Below, piece by piece: positions 41,941-52,099 of a stretch of 64,000 nt of DNA. Below the pieces are notes generated by a model, which searched no databases, had not been told where the DNA came from, and saw only the letters and a list, made by a program, of their open reading frames with translations. The stretch is from Eublepharis macularius (lineage: Eukaryota > Chordata > Lepidosauria > Squamata > Eublepharidae): positions 3,919,001 through 3,983,000 of the forward strand of contig NC_072800.1 in the NCBI RefSeq assembly GCF_028583425.1, in the 5' to 3' direction. Every line of letters begins with the position of its first letter. The first letter of the stretch is position 1. The translations under genes were made by a program, and so were the position numbers.

Positions 41941-44371
41941 CAGTCCAATGCCCCGTAGCTCCAGCATGCATTAGCTTGTAGCCAGTCACCCTGTTCACAA
42001 CTTACAGTGAACATGTGCACAATCTGGTAGAGGGCCCACTTGATTTTCCTTTATAGTGTGTCAGATATTCTTGTGTTATATTTGATGGATGCACAGCAGA
42101 ATGTGTGATTTTAACTCCACATTGATCAAAGTATTGGTCCCAGGTTTCACTCTTGTGCAAATGCACTGATGGGACGCTGATTCCAGTGCAAACTGCCTAA
42201 CAGATAAATGCTGTAAAAATGCAGAGAAGATACTGATCAAGGAAATGGAAGTTGTAGGATGATATTGTGCAGCATCTGTAAACCTTGAGCGATGCCAGGC
42301 GCATGTCTCTGTGTTGTACATTTCATTTTGTCTTCATTTCTATCAAGCCTGCTTTGTTACCTGGAGTGATTTGAATGCAGGCTTCAACTCCAGGCCTCAC
42401 TCCCCTCCCTCCCTCCCTCCCTTCTGCCTTTGCAGCATTCCTCTACTGGAAAGGCAATGCTTCTGTGCTTTAATTAGGCAGCAGAAATTTAGGAGGCTGC
42501 TTTAAATTGGCTTTCAGCTGTTTACTTTTCATCAGTAAAATCCATATACTCTCAAGGAGATCTCAACTATAATTAAAAGAGTTATTGAACTAAAAACACT
42601 TACCAATGCTTATCTCCTGATGGAATGTTGCCAGATCCAAAGGAAGAGTTCAGACTACCTGCTTCTGTGGTCTGATGAGCTATTCAAACAAAAAAGAATT
42701 CTCATTCCATTCAGGTACCAACAGCTACAGCTGTCACATTTTCTGGAAACGCTGCAATCGCAAAGCTTCTGTGTCCGTTCTTAATGAGGGGTACATCTGG
42801 AATCCAAATTTGGTAGGAAATGGGAAGATGCAAAGCTGCTTCTTCCCCCAAAACAGGCCTGGAAGCATTACATTTTGTAATTGAAGCTGACTGGTAGTGA
42901 CTGACAAAAACTTCTCATGTGAAACATGTTATCATGGAATTCAGTGCAGCAAAACAGAAAGTTGTCGTGATCATACATGATTTTTAAAGGAAATGGTCAC
43001 ATTCAGGGGAGACCGTTGGCAGCCATGATCGCTGAACATTCGGAGGCACCATATCTCTGGGCATAAAATGATGGGGGGGAAGTTGTTCCTTCATGTTTTG
43101 GTGACGATCAGCTTCATAGAAAAATCTGGCTGTTAAATCTGCACTCCCTGGACTTTAGTCTTATTCCCCAAGGCAGCTCTCATATTCATAGTAACTGTAT
43201 TCTTAAACATATGCCAACTTTCAAAATCGCCTCCTATTAGGGTAATCTCTTTATGCAGTGAGTCATGAAAGGCTTGGCTTCCATAATATCTTATTTACAA
43301 ACATTAGTATTCTTCAAGCAAGTCCTTAACCTCTATGAGAACATCAATTGAGAAGGCTTACAAGGTCTAGCTTTGCAAGAAGTCATGTAAACAGCACAGC
43401 TGCTTCCTCATATTTTGCAGACTCATGTACAAGCTTTGTATTTTGTTCAGGCACCGCGCTGTGTCATGCAATGGCCAAGAAATAAATACAAGGAATGTGC
43501 CATCCAAATGCGGACACAACTGAAGAAAGTGCTTTGGCTCTGGAGGCAGCTTCCTAAATTCTTTGACCCAGCCCCCGTTCCCCTTTAAATGAAGACACAA
43601 ACCAATGGGCTTAACTGTATTTTGCAAATTACTGTTCCACTGCTTCGTCTATATGGAGGTTAAGATCTACTATATACACTAAAGGAAAACAATTTATGCT
43701 AGATTAGTGTAATTCATAATCCACTGATCTGAAGATGGAGCCCAACATGGGTTTGATCAACCTCTTGCTCGTGCTGCCTGTTTGAGACTGAAAATCCAGA
43801 AGGGAGGCTACACCCACACACGGCTGGAGAATGTGCTCCTCTTGAAATGGGGCTCGGCAGAAGACCTCCCCAGTGGACAAGACGTTTCCTTTCTTGCTCC
43901 TTTTGGCTGTCGAGCAAGGCAACGTTTGTCCTGTTTTACTGCTCATTTTGCCATCAATCTGAGAGAGAGAATCCACTCCAAGTCTGTTGAGGGATTGAGT
44001 ATTCACTGTGGTAATAATGGAAGTGTTGATTAAACATCTCCTGCTGGAAAGGGAAGATGTATTCATTGTGAATGCTGGAGATGAAAAGATCGGAAAAGAA
44101 GAAGTCAGACTTTGAATCTACATTTGAAGTCAATAAAACATTATTTCTAATTCATAAAAAATACTGTACAGTACAACCTCAGATGCCTCTTAGAACTTTT
44201 GATGCTGTAGCAATCTAACTACATGTGGTTCCATGATTCTCCCCTTCAGGATTAAAAAAATAATAATTCAGATGAACAGACGTGAAGTTACTTTCTGCTG
44301 AGTCTGACCAGCCGTCTATCAAGCTGTCAGTTTATGGAAGGCAGGATACTCTAATTTCATCTCCCACCCCT
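41941..44371. other. Unassigned 2.4-kb stretch
   Basis: A (CCCT)n microsatellite lies at 42402-42423. 42455-42600 (TTTAATTAGGCAGCAGAAATT, CAGCTGTTTACTTTTCATC) looks like possible conserved noncoding DNA. A 120-codon minus frame at 43704-44066 has no motif I know. Confidence 0.35.
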
Positions 44372-44752
44372 TGCAGCAAGAAATCCAAGGTCTCTTGAGT
44401 CAAAGGTTATTTATTGAGAAAATATATATTCAGAATATGCAAGTGTCCATAGATAATCCAAAGGCTAAGAGAAGCTTTGGCTGTACACAGAACTCTTGTC
44501 GAGAATGTCGTGTTAAGGCTGGTAACAGTATATCAAACCCTCCAAACCATTCCCCCCCCCCTACTGCCTGGTCTGCCCAGCTAGGATAGAACGTGAAAGT
44601 AACGGCTCCAAGATCACTGCGGCGAGCCATCCCAGATAAGACCGTCTTGGGAACCAAGCTGCTCCTGTGAACCTGCACACAAAAACAAATACTGGAAAAT
44701 AACAGCAAGGGAGGAAAGCAAGATGGAAGTGCTGTGGGTCACAGTCCTGACA
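44372..44752 (-). repeat. Probable solo LTR
   Basis: On the minus strand it begins TGTCAGGACTGTGACCCACA. An AATAAATAACC polyadenylation signal lies about 40 bp before the end near TTGCTGCA. TGTCAGG is a common start of Gypsy and retroviral LTRs. Target duplication is unclear: CAAG is repeated at 44377 and 44753 but would give non-canonical ends. Confidence 0.45.
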
Positions 44753-44844
44753 CAAGCTTTCTCTCTCTGGTCTGGCGGCAGCTGCCTCAGGAAAAAATTT
44801 TTCGTAGCACCAATGTCCTGACCTTTTCATGTGCCTTATTGTCT

Positions 44845-45200
44845 ATTTTAATGAGAATAAAGAAAGTTATTTGAGTATTTATACTCTGCTTTTCTCCCAA
44901 AGGGAACCAAAACAGCGTACAACAACAAAAACATAACACAGACAAGCCAGCGCACAGCAAACAAATGAAATTTTTAACCGGAGATGTCAGGGAGTGTGAG
45001 CATGGGACTCTCTTTGAGAAAAGCAGATACTGACCGAGCCATGGCTTCATCTCTCTACAAAACTACAAATCCAATGATTTTATTTATTTCCCGCCTTTCT
45101 GCTCTCACAGGAGCCACCAAGGTAGCGAACAAATTAAAACATACATAATAAAATCATTAAAACAACAGCAGCAGCAACATATCATTAAAACAATTAAAAC
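44845..45200 (-). mobile_element. Two LINE/SINE-type 3' ends
   Basis: Minus-strand words CTTTGGGAGAAAAGCAGAGT (near 44895) and AGAAAGGCGGGAAATAAATAA (near 45085) are the GCGGGA..AAATAAA ends typical of L2-group LINEs and dependent SINEs. No coding part. Confidence 0.5.
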
Positions 45201-45681
45201 CAGAACTAAAAATAAGGCAGACAAGCAAGAATTAAGATGTTTAAAACAATTAATGATCCCACCAGGTGCTCCTAAGCAAGTGCAGGGCTGTAGTTTCCAG
45301 ACGCTCAGGAGCATGAGACTTCTTTCCAGGGAGCCCTCCCCACTAGGTCCGTACTGAGTGCCAGCCCCCTAAGACATTGGGCCCGGCTTGCTCATTCTTA
45401 TAAGGGAAAGTACGAGCACAGATACCCTTGCATCATATTATCTTTATACCATTGACAAATGTTTACTCACCATTTACCCACCTAGAACTTGTTTAAGATT
45501 GGATTTCATTTATTTATTGTCTGGTATCCTACTTTTCTGTATACGATTTCTAAACCAGTTTAAGGCCGGGGGGATTACATACCTTTAGATTACATACCTT
45601 TAGACTACTAGGCAATACTAGCCAACTCAGATGGTATCAATACATATTTGTATATTGCATTATTGTTGAAACATAGTAATC
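45201..45681. other. Unassigned sequence
   Basis: Nothing recognised, apart from a short direct repeat GATTACATACCTTTAGA near 45570-45602. Confidence 0.4.
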
Positions 45682-46060
45682 AATCAGTCAGTCAGTCAGT
45701 CAGTCAGTCAGTCAGTCAGTCAGTCAGTTTCTTTATCTGGCCATCAACCAGTACAAATCAGAAACAATAACTATATAGTGAAGTTGTAGGAAAATAGAAC
45801 TGGTCCAATAGTTAAAATTTAAAATCCATACATAAAATTTCACGACGAATTCTGCAGGCCACTGAGAGCAGCTAATAGTGACCTGTTGGTTAATACCCAT
45901 TAAAAGTTTCTTTAAAATATTGGCATTGGAACACTCTGTAAAATTTTTGAGAGACGGGAAATTTATAGTAATCATTTGCAATGGGACTGTTTTGTCTTCT
46001 GTGGAAAAGTCAGTTGCCAATGATTGTAATATTGCAATTACACTGCAGTATCCAGGGGCT
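45682..46060 (-). mobile_element. LINE 3' region with (ACTG)n tail
   Basis: On minus, GTACTGGTTGATGGCCAGAT then AAAGAAACTGACTGACTG forms an end with about eleven ACTG units (plus 45682-45728). The 95-codon minus frame upstream (45733-46020) shows no domain and may be 3' UTR. It is comparable with the end at 780-925. Confidence 0.5.
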
Positions 46061-46564
46061 GTAGCTTTACCTTTTGCATATGGCGGTAGCCAGTGCTGAA
46101 TTTATGTATAGGCTAAGTAGGCTGAAGACTAGGGCCTCTAAATCTAGGGGGCCTCCACAGCCATGCCTCACCCAGCGGGCAGTCTCCCCTCTCCCAAAAT
46201 TGCAAGCCCAAGACTTCATGCGAGGGCAGGGGCCGGCAACTCAGGCCCAGCAACTATGAGACTCAGGGCCAGCCAGTGGGGCCCGATTTGAAACTCTGGG
46301 GCCCAACTTGAAAATTTTTTGTGGGGTCCAGTTCACAGCCAAGGTCTGCAGAATCTTAGAGATATAAATAAAATCCATCTAGATTGCCCTGGTGCGGGGC
46401 CCCCCCTAGGAGCGGCCCGCAGGGCCCAATTTGGCCAAATTGCTCCAATTGCCTTAAGGCCAGCCCTGATGAGACTGTGCAGGGGTTGGACTGACAAGCC
46501 CTGCCCCTTCTAGGTCCCTGGTGCCACTATTCAGAGTACAGACTCCAGGACTCCAGAGCCAGCA
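46061..46564. other. Unassigned sequence, GGGCCC-rich
   Basis: Repeated GGGGCCC(A/G)A(C/T)TTGAAA words at 46275-46440 suggest an old dispersed repeat. No class assigned. Confidence 0.35.
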
Positions 46565-47490
46565 GCCCAGAGTCAACAACCGGCTGTAAACAGTTTTTAT
46601 AACAAATTTTTATAAAGTGCAAGTGCAATGAATTAATTAAGTGACTGAATATCAAATACAGATCATGAATTCATCAACATTTATAAATTCCTCAATATCT
46701 CATGAAAATGAACATACAATAGAAGCATATTCCCAACAGCAAACAACAGCAGCAGACAGTTCTTAGACACAATGAATTTAAAGAGACACCCAAGTATAAA
46801 GGACCTATAGTCCAAACAACGATCCCGTCGTTATATCTTCTTCCGTGTTTAAATTCTTCCACTGAGCAGCAAGCCATGAGGGTGAAGTTGGTGGAAACTC
46901 CTCTCAACGCCCAACGCCCGATCTGGGACCGGCTCAACTCCACAGATTTCGTGTTGACTTTTTCAAGAGCAACCTCTCTAAAAATATATATACATTTAAA
47001 AACCTGTCACACCCAACTCCCCACAAAAAGCCCTCAAGTTATATTCCTATGACAATATACTCACACGGCAAATATCAAAACGATTCGAGGGTGAAACCTT
47101 CCAATGCTGGCGGCTGTAAATTCTAACGCTCGCACAGCCTAGTGAAGCATGACTCAATAAATGGGAGGTCTAATTATCTCACAGCCAATTTCCTTAAAGG
47201 AGACTCCCCCGATGATCCGTACCCACTTATAAGAAACAGCTCAGAACTAGTTCATTATTTAACCCCCTTGGTTTAATCGTATCCAGTCGGTGTATCCAAA
47301 ATGCCTCCCGACGGAGGAGGGGTGTTAGCAATGGGCCGTGTGCATTCCTAATGGTCTCAAGGATAACCACCGTGAAGTCGTTATCCAAGTGGCCTTTCTC
47401 CCTGAAATGCGCTGTTAGAGGCGCTTCCTGCACGTTATTACTGATCCGTGAGCTATGTTCAAGTATTCTTACCTTAATTGGCATTTTGGA
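46565..47490 (-). mobile_element. Penelope-like element, GIY-YIG end and 3' UTR
   Basis: Minus frame 47490 to about 47227 reads KVRILEHSSRISNN, APLTAHFREKGHLDNDFTVV and LRREAFWIHRLDTIKPRGLN, the C-terminal half of a PLE GIY-YIG nuclease. It includes the conserved REA.WI..L.T..P.GLN end. The 3' UTR follows to about 46565. It lies on a third branch, distinct from the elements at 22-23.6 kb and 36-37.4 kb. Upstream it is joined directly to the 109-bp tandem array, which adds a foreign N terminus to the open frame. Confidence 0.82.
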
Positions 47491-47494
47491 AGGT

Positions 47495-47930
47495 GACTCC
47501 CTTTTATTCCCTTTCTGCTGCCTCCCAGGCCCTCCACATTTAGGGCCCAGGCACCCGGGTTTCACCCAGCAGCAGGAGCCTCTCCTTCTTCAACCAAGAA
47601 GGAGACTCCCTTTTATTCCCTTTCTGCTGCCTCCCAGGCCCTCCACATTTAGGGCCTAGGCACCCGGGTGTCACCCAGCAGCAGGAGCCTCTCCTTCCTC
47701 AACCAAGAAGGAGACTCCCTTTTATTCCCTTTCTGCTGCCTCCCAGGCCCTCCTCATTTAGGGCCTAGGCACCCGGGTGTCACCCAGCAGCAGGAGCCTC
47801 TCCTTCTTCAACCAAGAAGGAGACTCCCTTTTATTCCCTTTCTGCTGCCTCCCAGGCCCTCCACATTTAGGGCCTAGGCACCCGGGTGTCACCCAGCAGC
47901 AGGAGCCTCTCCTTCTTCAACCAAGAAGGA
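47495..47930. repeat. 109-bp tandem repeat, four full units
   Basis: GACTCCC anchors occur at 47495, 47604, 47713 and 47822, with the next partial anchor at 47931: an exact 109-bp period. Each unit carries TTTATTCCCTTTCTGCTGCC, CTCC(A/T)CATTTAGGGCC and GTGTCACCCAGCAGCAGGAG. Only a few substitutions separate the units, so the expansion is recent. As 109 is not a multiple of 3, each frame cycles and the open frames here are artefacts. The GC-rich stretch 47931-48203 that follows is unassigned. Confidence 0.95.
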
Positions 47931-48203
47931 GACTAACTGACTTTTTCCCCTCAGGATCGGCTGAGTCTCTCAATTCCGGCCCCACCCCTTATTTTTCCCG
48001 CACTTTCTTGGCCCGGGGCAGCTGGGAGTTGTAGTACAGGAAGAAAGGCGTCCCACACCAAGACTCCTGCAGGCCTCTCCCTGGCCCCACAGCCCATCGA
48101 CCCTCAGGGGGAACATTTCTTCCCCTTTCTTTAAAGACAGAATAACAACAACTGGCACTCATTTCACCCCTGGAAATTAAATTAAAAATGAATTAAGGGC
48201 CGC

Positions 48204-48374
48204 AATGGCCGAATCCACACTTACCCAGCACAGCGCTAAGCAGGCATAGTGAGAACGTCTATGTTTAGGATAAACGTCTTTCTGGCGCGATTTATGACGT
48301 CATCGCACTGTGATGCTGCTCTCGTGGCGCGATGATGTCATAAAACGTGCTGGGTAAGTGTGGATTCGGCCATT
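48204..48374. mobile_element. Foldback element (GGCC..TCCACA family)
   Basis: The ends AATGGCCGAATCCACACTTA and CCCAGCA pair with TGCTGGG and TAAGTGTGGATTCGGCCATT. An inner palindrome pairs GCGCGATTTATGACGTCATCGC with its partner near 48330. It is CpG-rich and noncoding. Confidence 0.78.
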
Positions 48375-48929
48375 GTCTCAAGAGAGGTTGTCTGCACTGA
48401 GCATTCTGTACATTGAAAGTGACAAACTTAGACAAACGAATTTTGATGAAGTTTTGGATGATTTTGCTATGAGGAAGGCTAGAAAAAACATGTTTAGTCT
48501 TACTGTATTTGGTGGTTGTAGTTTACTTTTTAATATGTAAACTGACTGTTGAATGACAACATAAAGTTGATTCTAAAAGTGTCACACTGTCAGGTAATCA
48601 TGTTCATATTATTTACACTTCCCAGGCAATATAATTTGTAAACTCAAGTTTTTTTTTAAGAATAACATTACAACTTCATTTTCCTAAAAATTATTCCTTA
48701 TTCCACAAAAGGTTTACAAAGTTCAGTTATTGCAAAAGTTTTTCAGTGTTAATTTTAACATTTATGCATTTTTTTTACAATCACTATGGTATTTAACAAT
48801 AACATCTTATGTCCTTTAGAGGAGAAATTGTGAATTGCAGATTTTTAAATACCCATCATCATCCTTGGCTTCACTCAATTTTGTTTATAACACTCTTCCA
48901 TTTTCTTCTAGTCATGAGGGTGGGGGATT
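48375..48929. other. Unassigned sequence
   Basis: AT-rich. No gene or repeat recognised. Confidence 0.4.
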
Positions 48930-49082
48930 GGGAGGGGCCTCACAAGTGGAGAGCGGCGTGGAGGACAATCTAAACTCCCCTCTGTCTGGAGATCAGGGGG
49001 TGGGGCCACCAGCCATGTGACCATTGTCTTCGAGGGCAACTCACTGAGTTCCACCACCTCTTTTCCCAGAAAAAAAGCCCTG
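48930..49082 (-). mobile_element. Truncated hAT-like element, relative of 38351-38664
   Basis: On minus it begins CAGGGCTTTTTTTCTGGG and continues AAAAGAGGTGGTGGAACTCA. It includes CCCCACCCCCTGATCTCCAG and GACAGAGGGGAGTTTAGATTG as in the full copy. The other terminus is missing. Confidence 0.82.
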
Positions 49083-50560
49083 GTTATACTTTACCCCCCT
49101 TCTAAGTCCATTGAAGTCAGTTGTTGTGTATGAAAACTGTTCAATATACACACACAATAAAATGAATCTACAACAAAGAAAGAAAGACCTGAAACTTTTG
49201 ACAAAAATATAAATGAATATAAAAAGAAGCAAAACGGGAAGCATTTGCTCATCCTAGTGGCTACTTGCATTCTTCGTTCTGTCAAGATAATCCCACAGAC
49301 TTGTGATAATTGTAGAATGTTCTCTGTTCTGTGAATCCAGCATTTGAAATCCCCGGGACGAGTTTGGAACAATTTCCATCATATGCAAAGATGCAGTTTT
49401 TGCCGTGAGGTTGCATATATTTATTCCTTCTAATAACCTAACAGCTTTTCCAATAACTGCACTAGTTGGCTGGGAACGTTTTCCTTTAGTTTTTTAATAC
49501 TGCTCTTTCAGTGAACTGAATCCATCCGTGCTTCAGTCTTGAAAAGGCTTTGACATTCTACAGTTAACGTGTTCAATGCATAATACCTTTCCACTTACCA
49601 GTGTGAGGCACTAGGATCGCCGGCTTTAATTGGCTTAGCCAGACATTCATACACTCTGCTTTCACTCACAGCAGCCATATGGTGGTATTGGTTTTCACGG
49701 CATGGTAAGCTGTTTTCAACTGTAAATCTTTAGCGATGTGGCAGCAGTCCGAACGAAGTAGCACATCAATCGTGTGATTTATTGTATAATAAAATCATTG
49801 TCATGGGATGTGCTTGGATTCCTGAAAAGAAAAAAGATTCAGAATGCCTGTTTCGGCTGTAGAACAAGTGTGAGTAGTTCTACATGCCCCAGTAATTCTA
49901 TTGCAATATTTTCTTTATGCACCCTGCCTGCTCATTCTATTATGTGATGGGTGGGTTTGTTTTTGTTTTTTAGTACTGCACTTCATTCTATTGATTAACA
50001 ACCCTTACAGGGGTGGCCATCCTATAAGAATGGGACTGCCTGGAGGTAGTTGGAGCCTGACAGCAGTTTCCTGACAGCTCTGGAGAATTTCTTTCTGATG
50101 CGATATGTGGAAGAACAAGCAGGCCAACTGGAATCAAGAGCTCCTGCCCTTGTGCTGGTTCTTGGTCAGTACCCTCATTCGCTCCAGAAGTAGAGGTGAT
50201 GAAGCAGTTGGAGCAATGGTTAGACTACTGCTAGAGTAGGAAAATTCATGCCAGGTCTGAGTCGAGCGCAAGCGAGGGAATCCATTTCTCCACTCGCATT
50301 GCATATGTACAGGGCCAGGTCAGCACTGGGTAGGGCCTATGCGAGGGCCCACCCCTGCTGTGAAATAACTGTGTTTCTTTTCTCACATTGCAAACTTCAC
50401 ACCACACTAAAGAGGGAAATTACTCTCATAACTTTATTGTGATGGATGCTAATTTATCAATGTGTTGATAAATCTTGTTTTTAACAGCAAATCCGTGGAC
50501 ATCAGGGAGAATTTGGAGGAATTTCTGCACTCTGTATACATGACAGGAAAAGGTCTCAGC
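49083..50560. other. Unassigned 1.5-kb stretch
   Basis: No gene recognised. 49590-49810 (GGCTTTAATTGGCTTAGCC, CAATCGTGTGATTTATTG) looks unique and constrained by eye; not testable here. Confidence 0.35.
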
Positions 50561-50564
50561 ATTG

Positions 50565-51336
50565 TGTAACCCCCAGAGTCAAGAGGACCAGGTTCAATGC
50601 TTATCAATTCAAAATATAAATGCCATTTATTTAAACACAACTATGAAACATTCCCAAAGTTATTAATACTGGATCAGTAACCAGCGACCCCAGAGTACAG
50701 TCCTACTCACAAACCCCTGGGTAAAGTGTGCAGACAGTTCTGTAGATTTGGCCAGAGTCTTTGCCTGGAACAGCGTCCCAAATATCTAGCAGGCCTTGCC
50801 ACAGCAGTGCTCTTCTTGTGAAGATGCTGTCTGAATCCTGGGGCTTGCTTGTTGCCCAAGGAGCAGTTCCCCTTTTCTCCTAGCAAGACGAAGTGGGGCA
50901 GCTCTGTGCCAGGGTGCTGGTCTCAAGCAGTCAACGAGTTCAGCTGCCAGCAATTTCTGCTCTTGCTTCTTCAGCTCTTCCCAGCTACTGCAGTTCTTCC
51001 AGGGAGAAGAAGAGTTCAGCTCTTCCAGCCAGTAGTTTCAGCTCTGTGATGATCTTGGCTCCAAAGCTTGGAAGAAAGCTTTGCTTTCCAAGCAGCAGCA
51101 GCAGCAACAGCAGCAGCTCTTCCCCCCTTTAGTATTTCCAGCTAGCCTAGTCCTGTATAACAACCACTCATGGTGACCTCTTTTTTATATACATGCCCCA
51201 TGGGCCTTTGCTAAACATGCAAATTAAACAACCCTAGGTACAGCTCAGTTATCTGTTAGTCTGGTCTATGTATCTGCAGTCTATTAATGAGGCCTAGGTC
51301 CTAGGCCCCAAACCCTTTTTCCAGTACAGGCTTACA
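50565..51336 (-). repeat. Solo LTR with 4-bp TSD
   Basis: In minus orientation it starts TGTAAGCCTGTACTGG and ends GACTCTGGGGGTTACA (TGTAA/TTACA inverted ends), 772 bp. ATTG flanks both sides (50561-50564 and 51337-51340). An AAATAAATGG polyadenylation-like signal lies near 50630. A 4-bp duplication suggests a gammaretrovirus-like (ERV1-type) origin. A (CAG)n run lies at 51091-51118 inside. No internal retroviral region remains. Confidence 0.65.
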
Positions 51337-51340
51337 ATTG

Positions 51341-51773
51341 TCTTGGACAGGGTGATGGAAAAGAATGGCTTGTTGCCTTCTAATATTTGTGGCCCATGCT
51401 ATGATATGGTTGCAAAGAAGTACAAGCCACGGTTCTAGGAAAAAACCTTCAAAGTTCTTTGCACCTTGCACTCCTCACAAGTTGTATTCCACCCCCACCC
51501 CCCCTCTGGAGCAACAGAGGGAGGTGACTTTACAGCATTTGCCACAACTGACCTTGAAAGCTGTCTCAGACACACTAGAGTGCTGCTCACCTAGATGCTG
51601 TCAAATCTGTTTTGCTGCAGTTGCCACAACTAGCTGATGCAGCTTTCTCATGATCATGAAGAGTATACAAAGGTAACCAATACACTTAGCCATTTTTGTA
51701 TCCAGTTAGGGCCTTCAAGGTGGCAAATAGTTAAAAATGATAATACAAATCATTTTTACCAAGAGTACAGAAT
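51341..51773. other. Unassigned sequence
   Basis: No feature recognised. Confidence 0.4.
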
Positions 51774-51963
51774 CATTTCCACACTACTCACCTTCATCCG
51801 GAACGCTGCGGAACGTTGTGAAAAAGACGCAGAAGATAGTGTCTTCTCGTGCGAGTTTTGCACGACATCGCACAAAACTCGCACGAGAAGACGCTATCTT
51901 CTGCGTTTTTTTCGCAACGTTCCACAGCGTTCCAGATGAAGGCGAGTAGTGTGGAAACAGCCC
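51774..51963. mobile_element. Foldback element (GGCC..TCCACA family, left end decayed)
   Basis: Left TTTCCACACTACTCACCTTC pairs with right (minus GGGCTGTTTCCACACTACTC, GCCTTCATCTGGAACGCTG). Arms run to the centre through CGCAGAAGATAGTGTCTTCT and CGTGCGAGTTTTGCACGAC. It shares stem words with 31717-31918 (GCAGAAGAT.GTGT, GCGAG.TTTGCACGA). Confidence 0.75.
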
Positions 51964-52099
51964 AAATGTATAAACCAACAAGTATGTATAAATCAAGAAG
52001 AAAAGATATGGATTGTGGTGTTTGTTGGAGGATTAAATTCACTGCACCAAAGATGTAACTCTTGTTTTAAAATCTGAGTGATGCATTTCTTTATATTAA

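Noticed and set aside
43704-44066. 120-codon minus frame
   Set aside because: No recognised motif; length is within chance expectation for this composition.
47351-48034. Open frames repeating a proline/leucine-rich peptide
   Set aside because: They are produced by the 109-bp tandem repeat, whose period shifts frame each unit.
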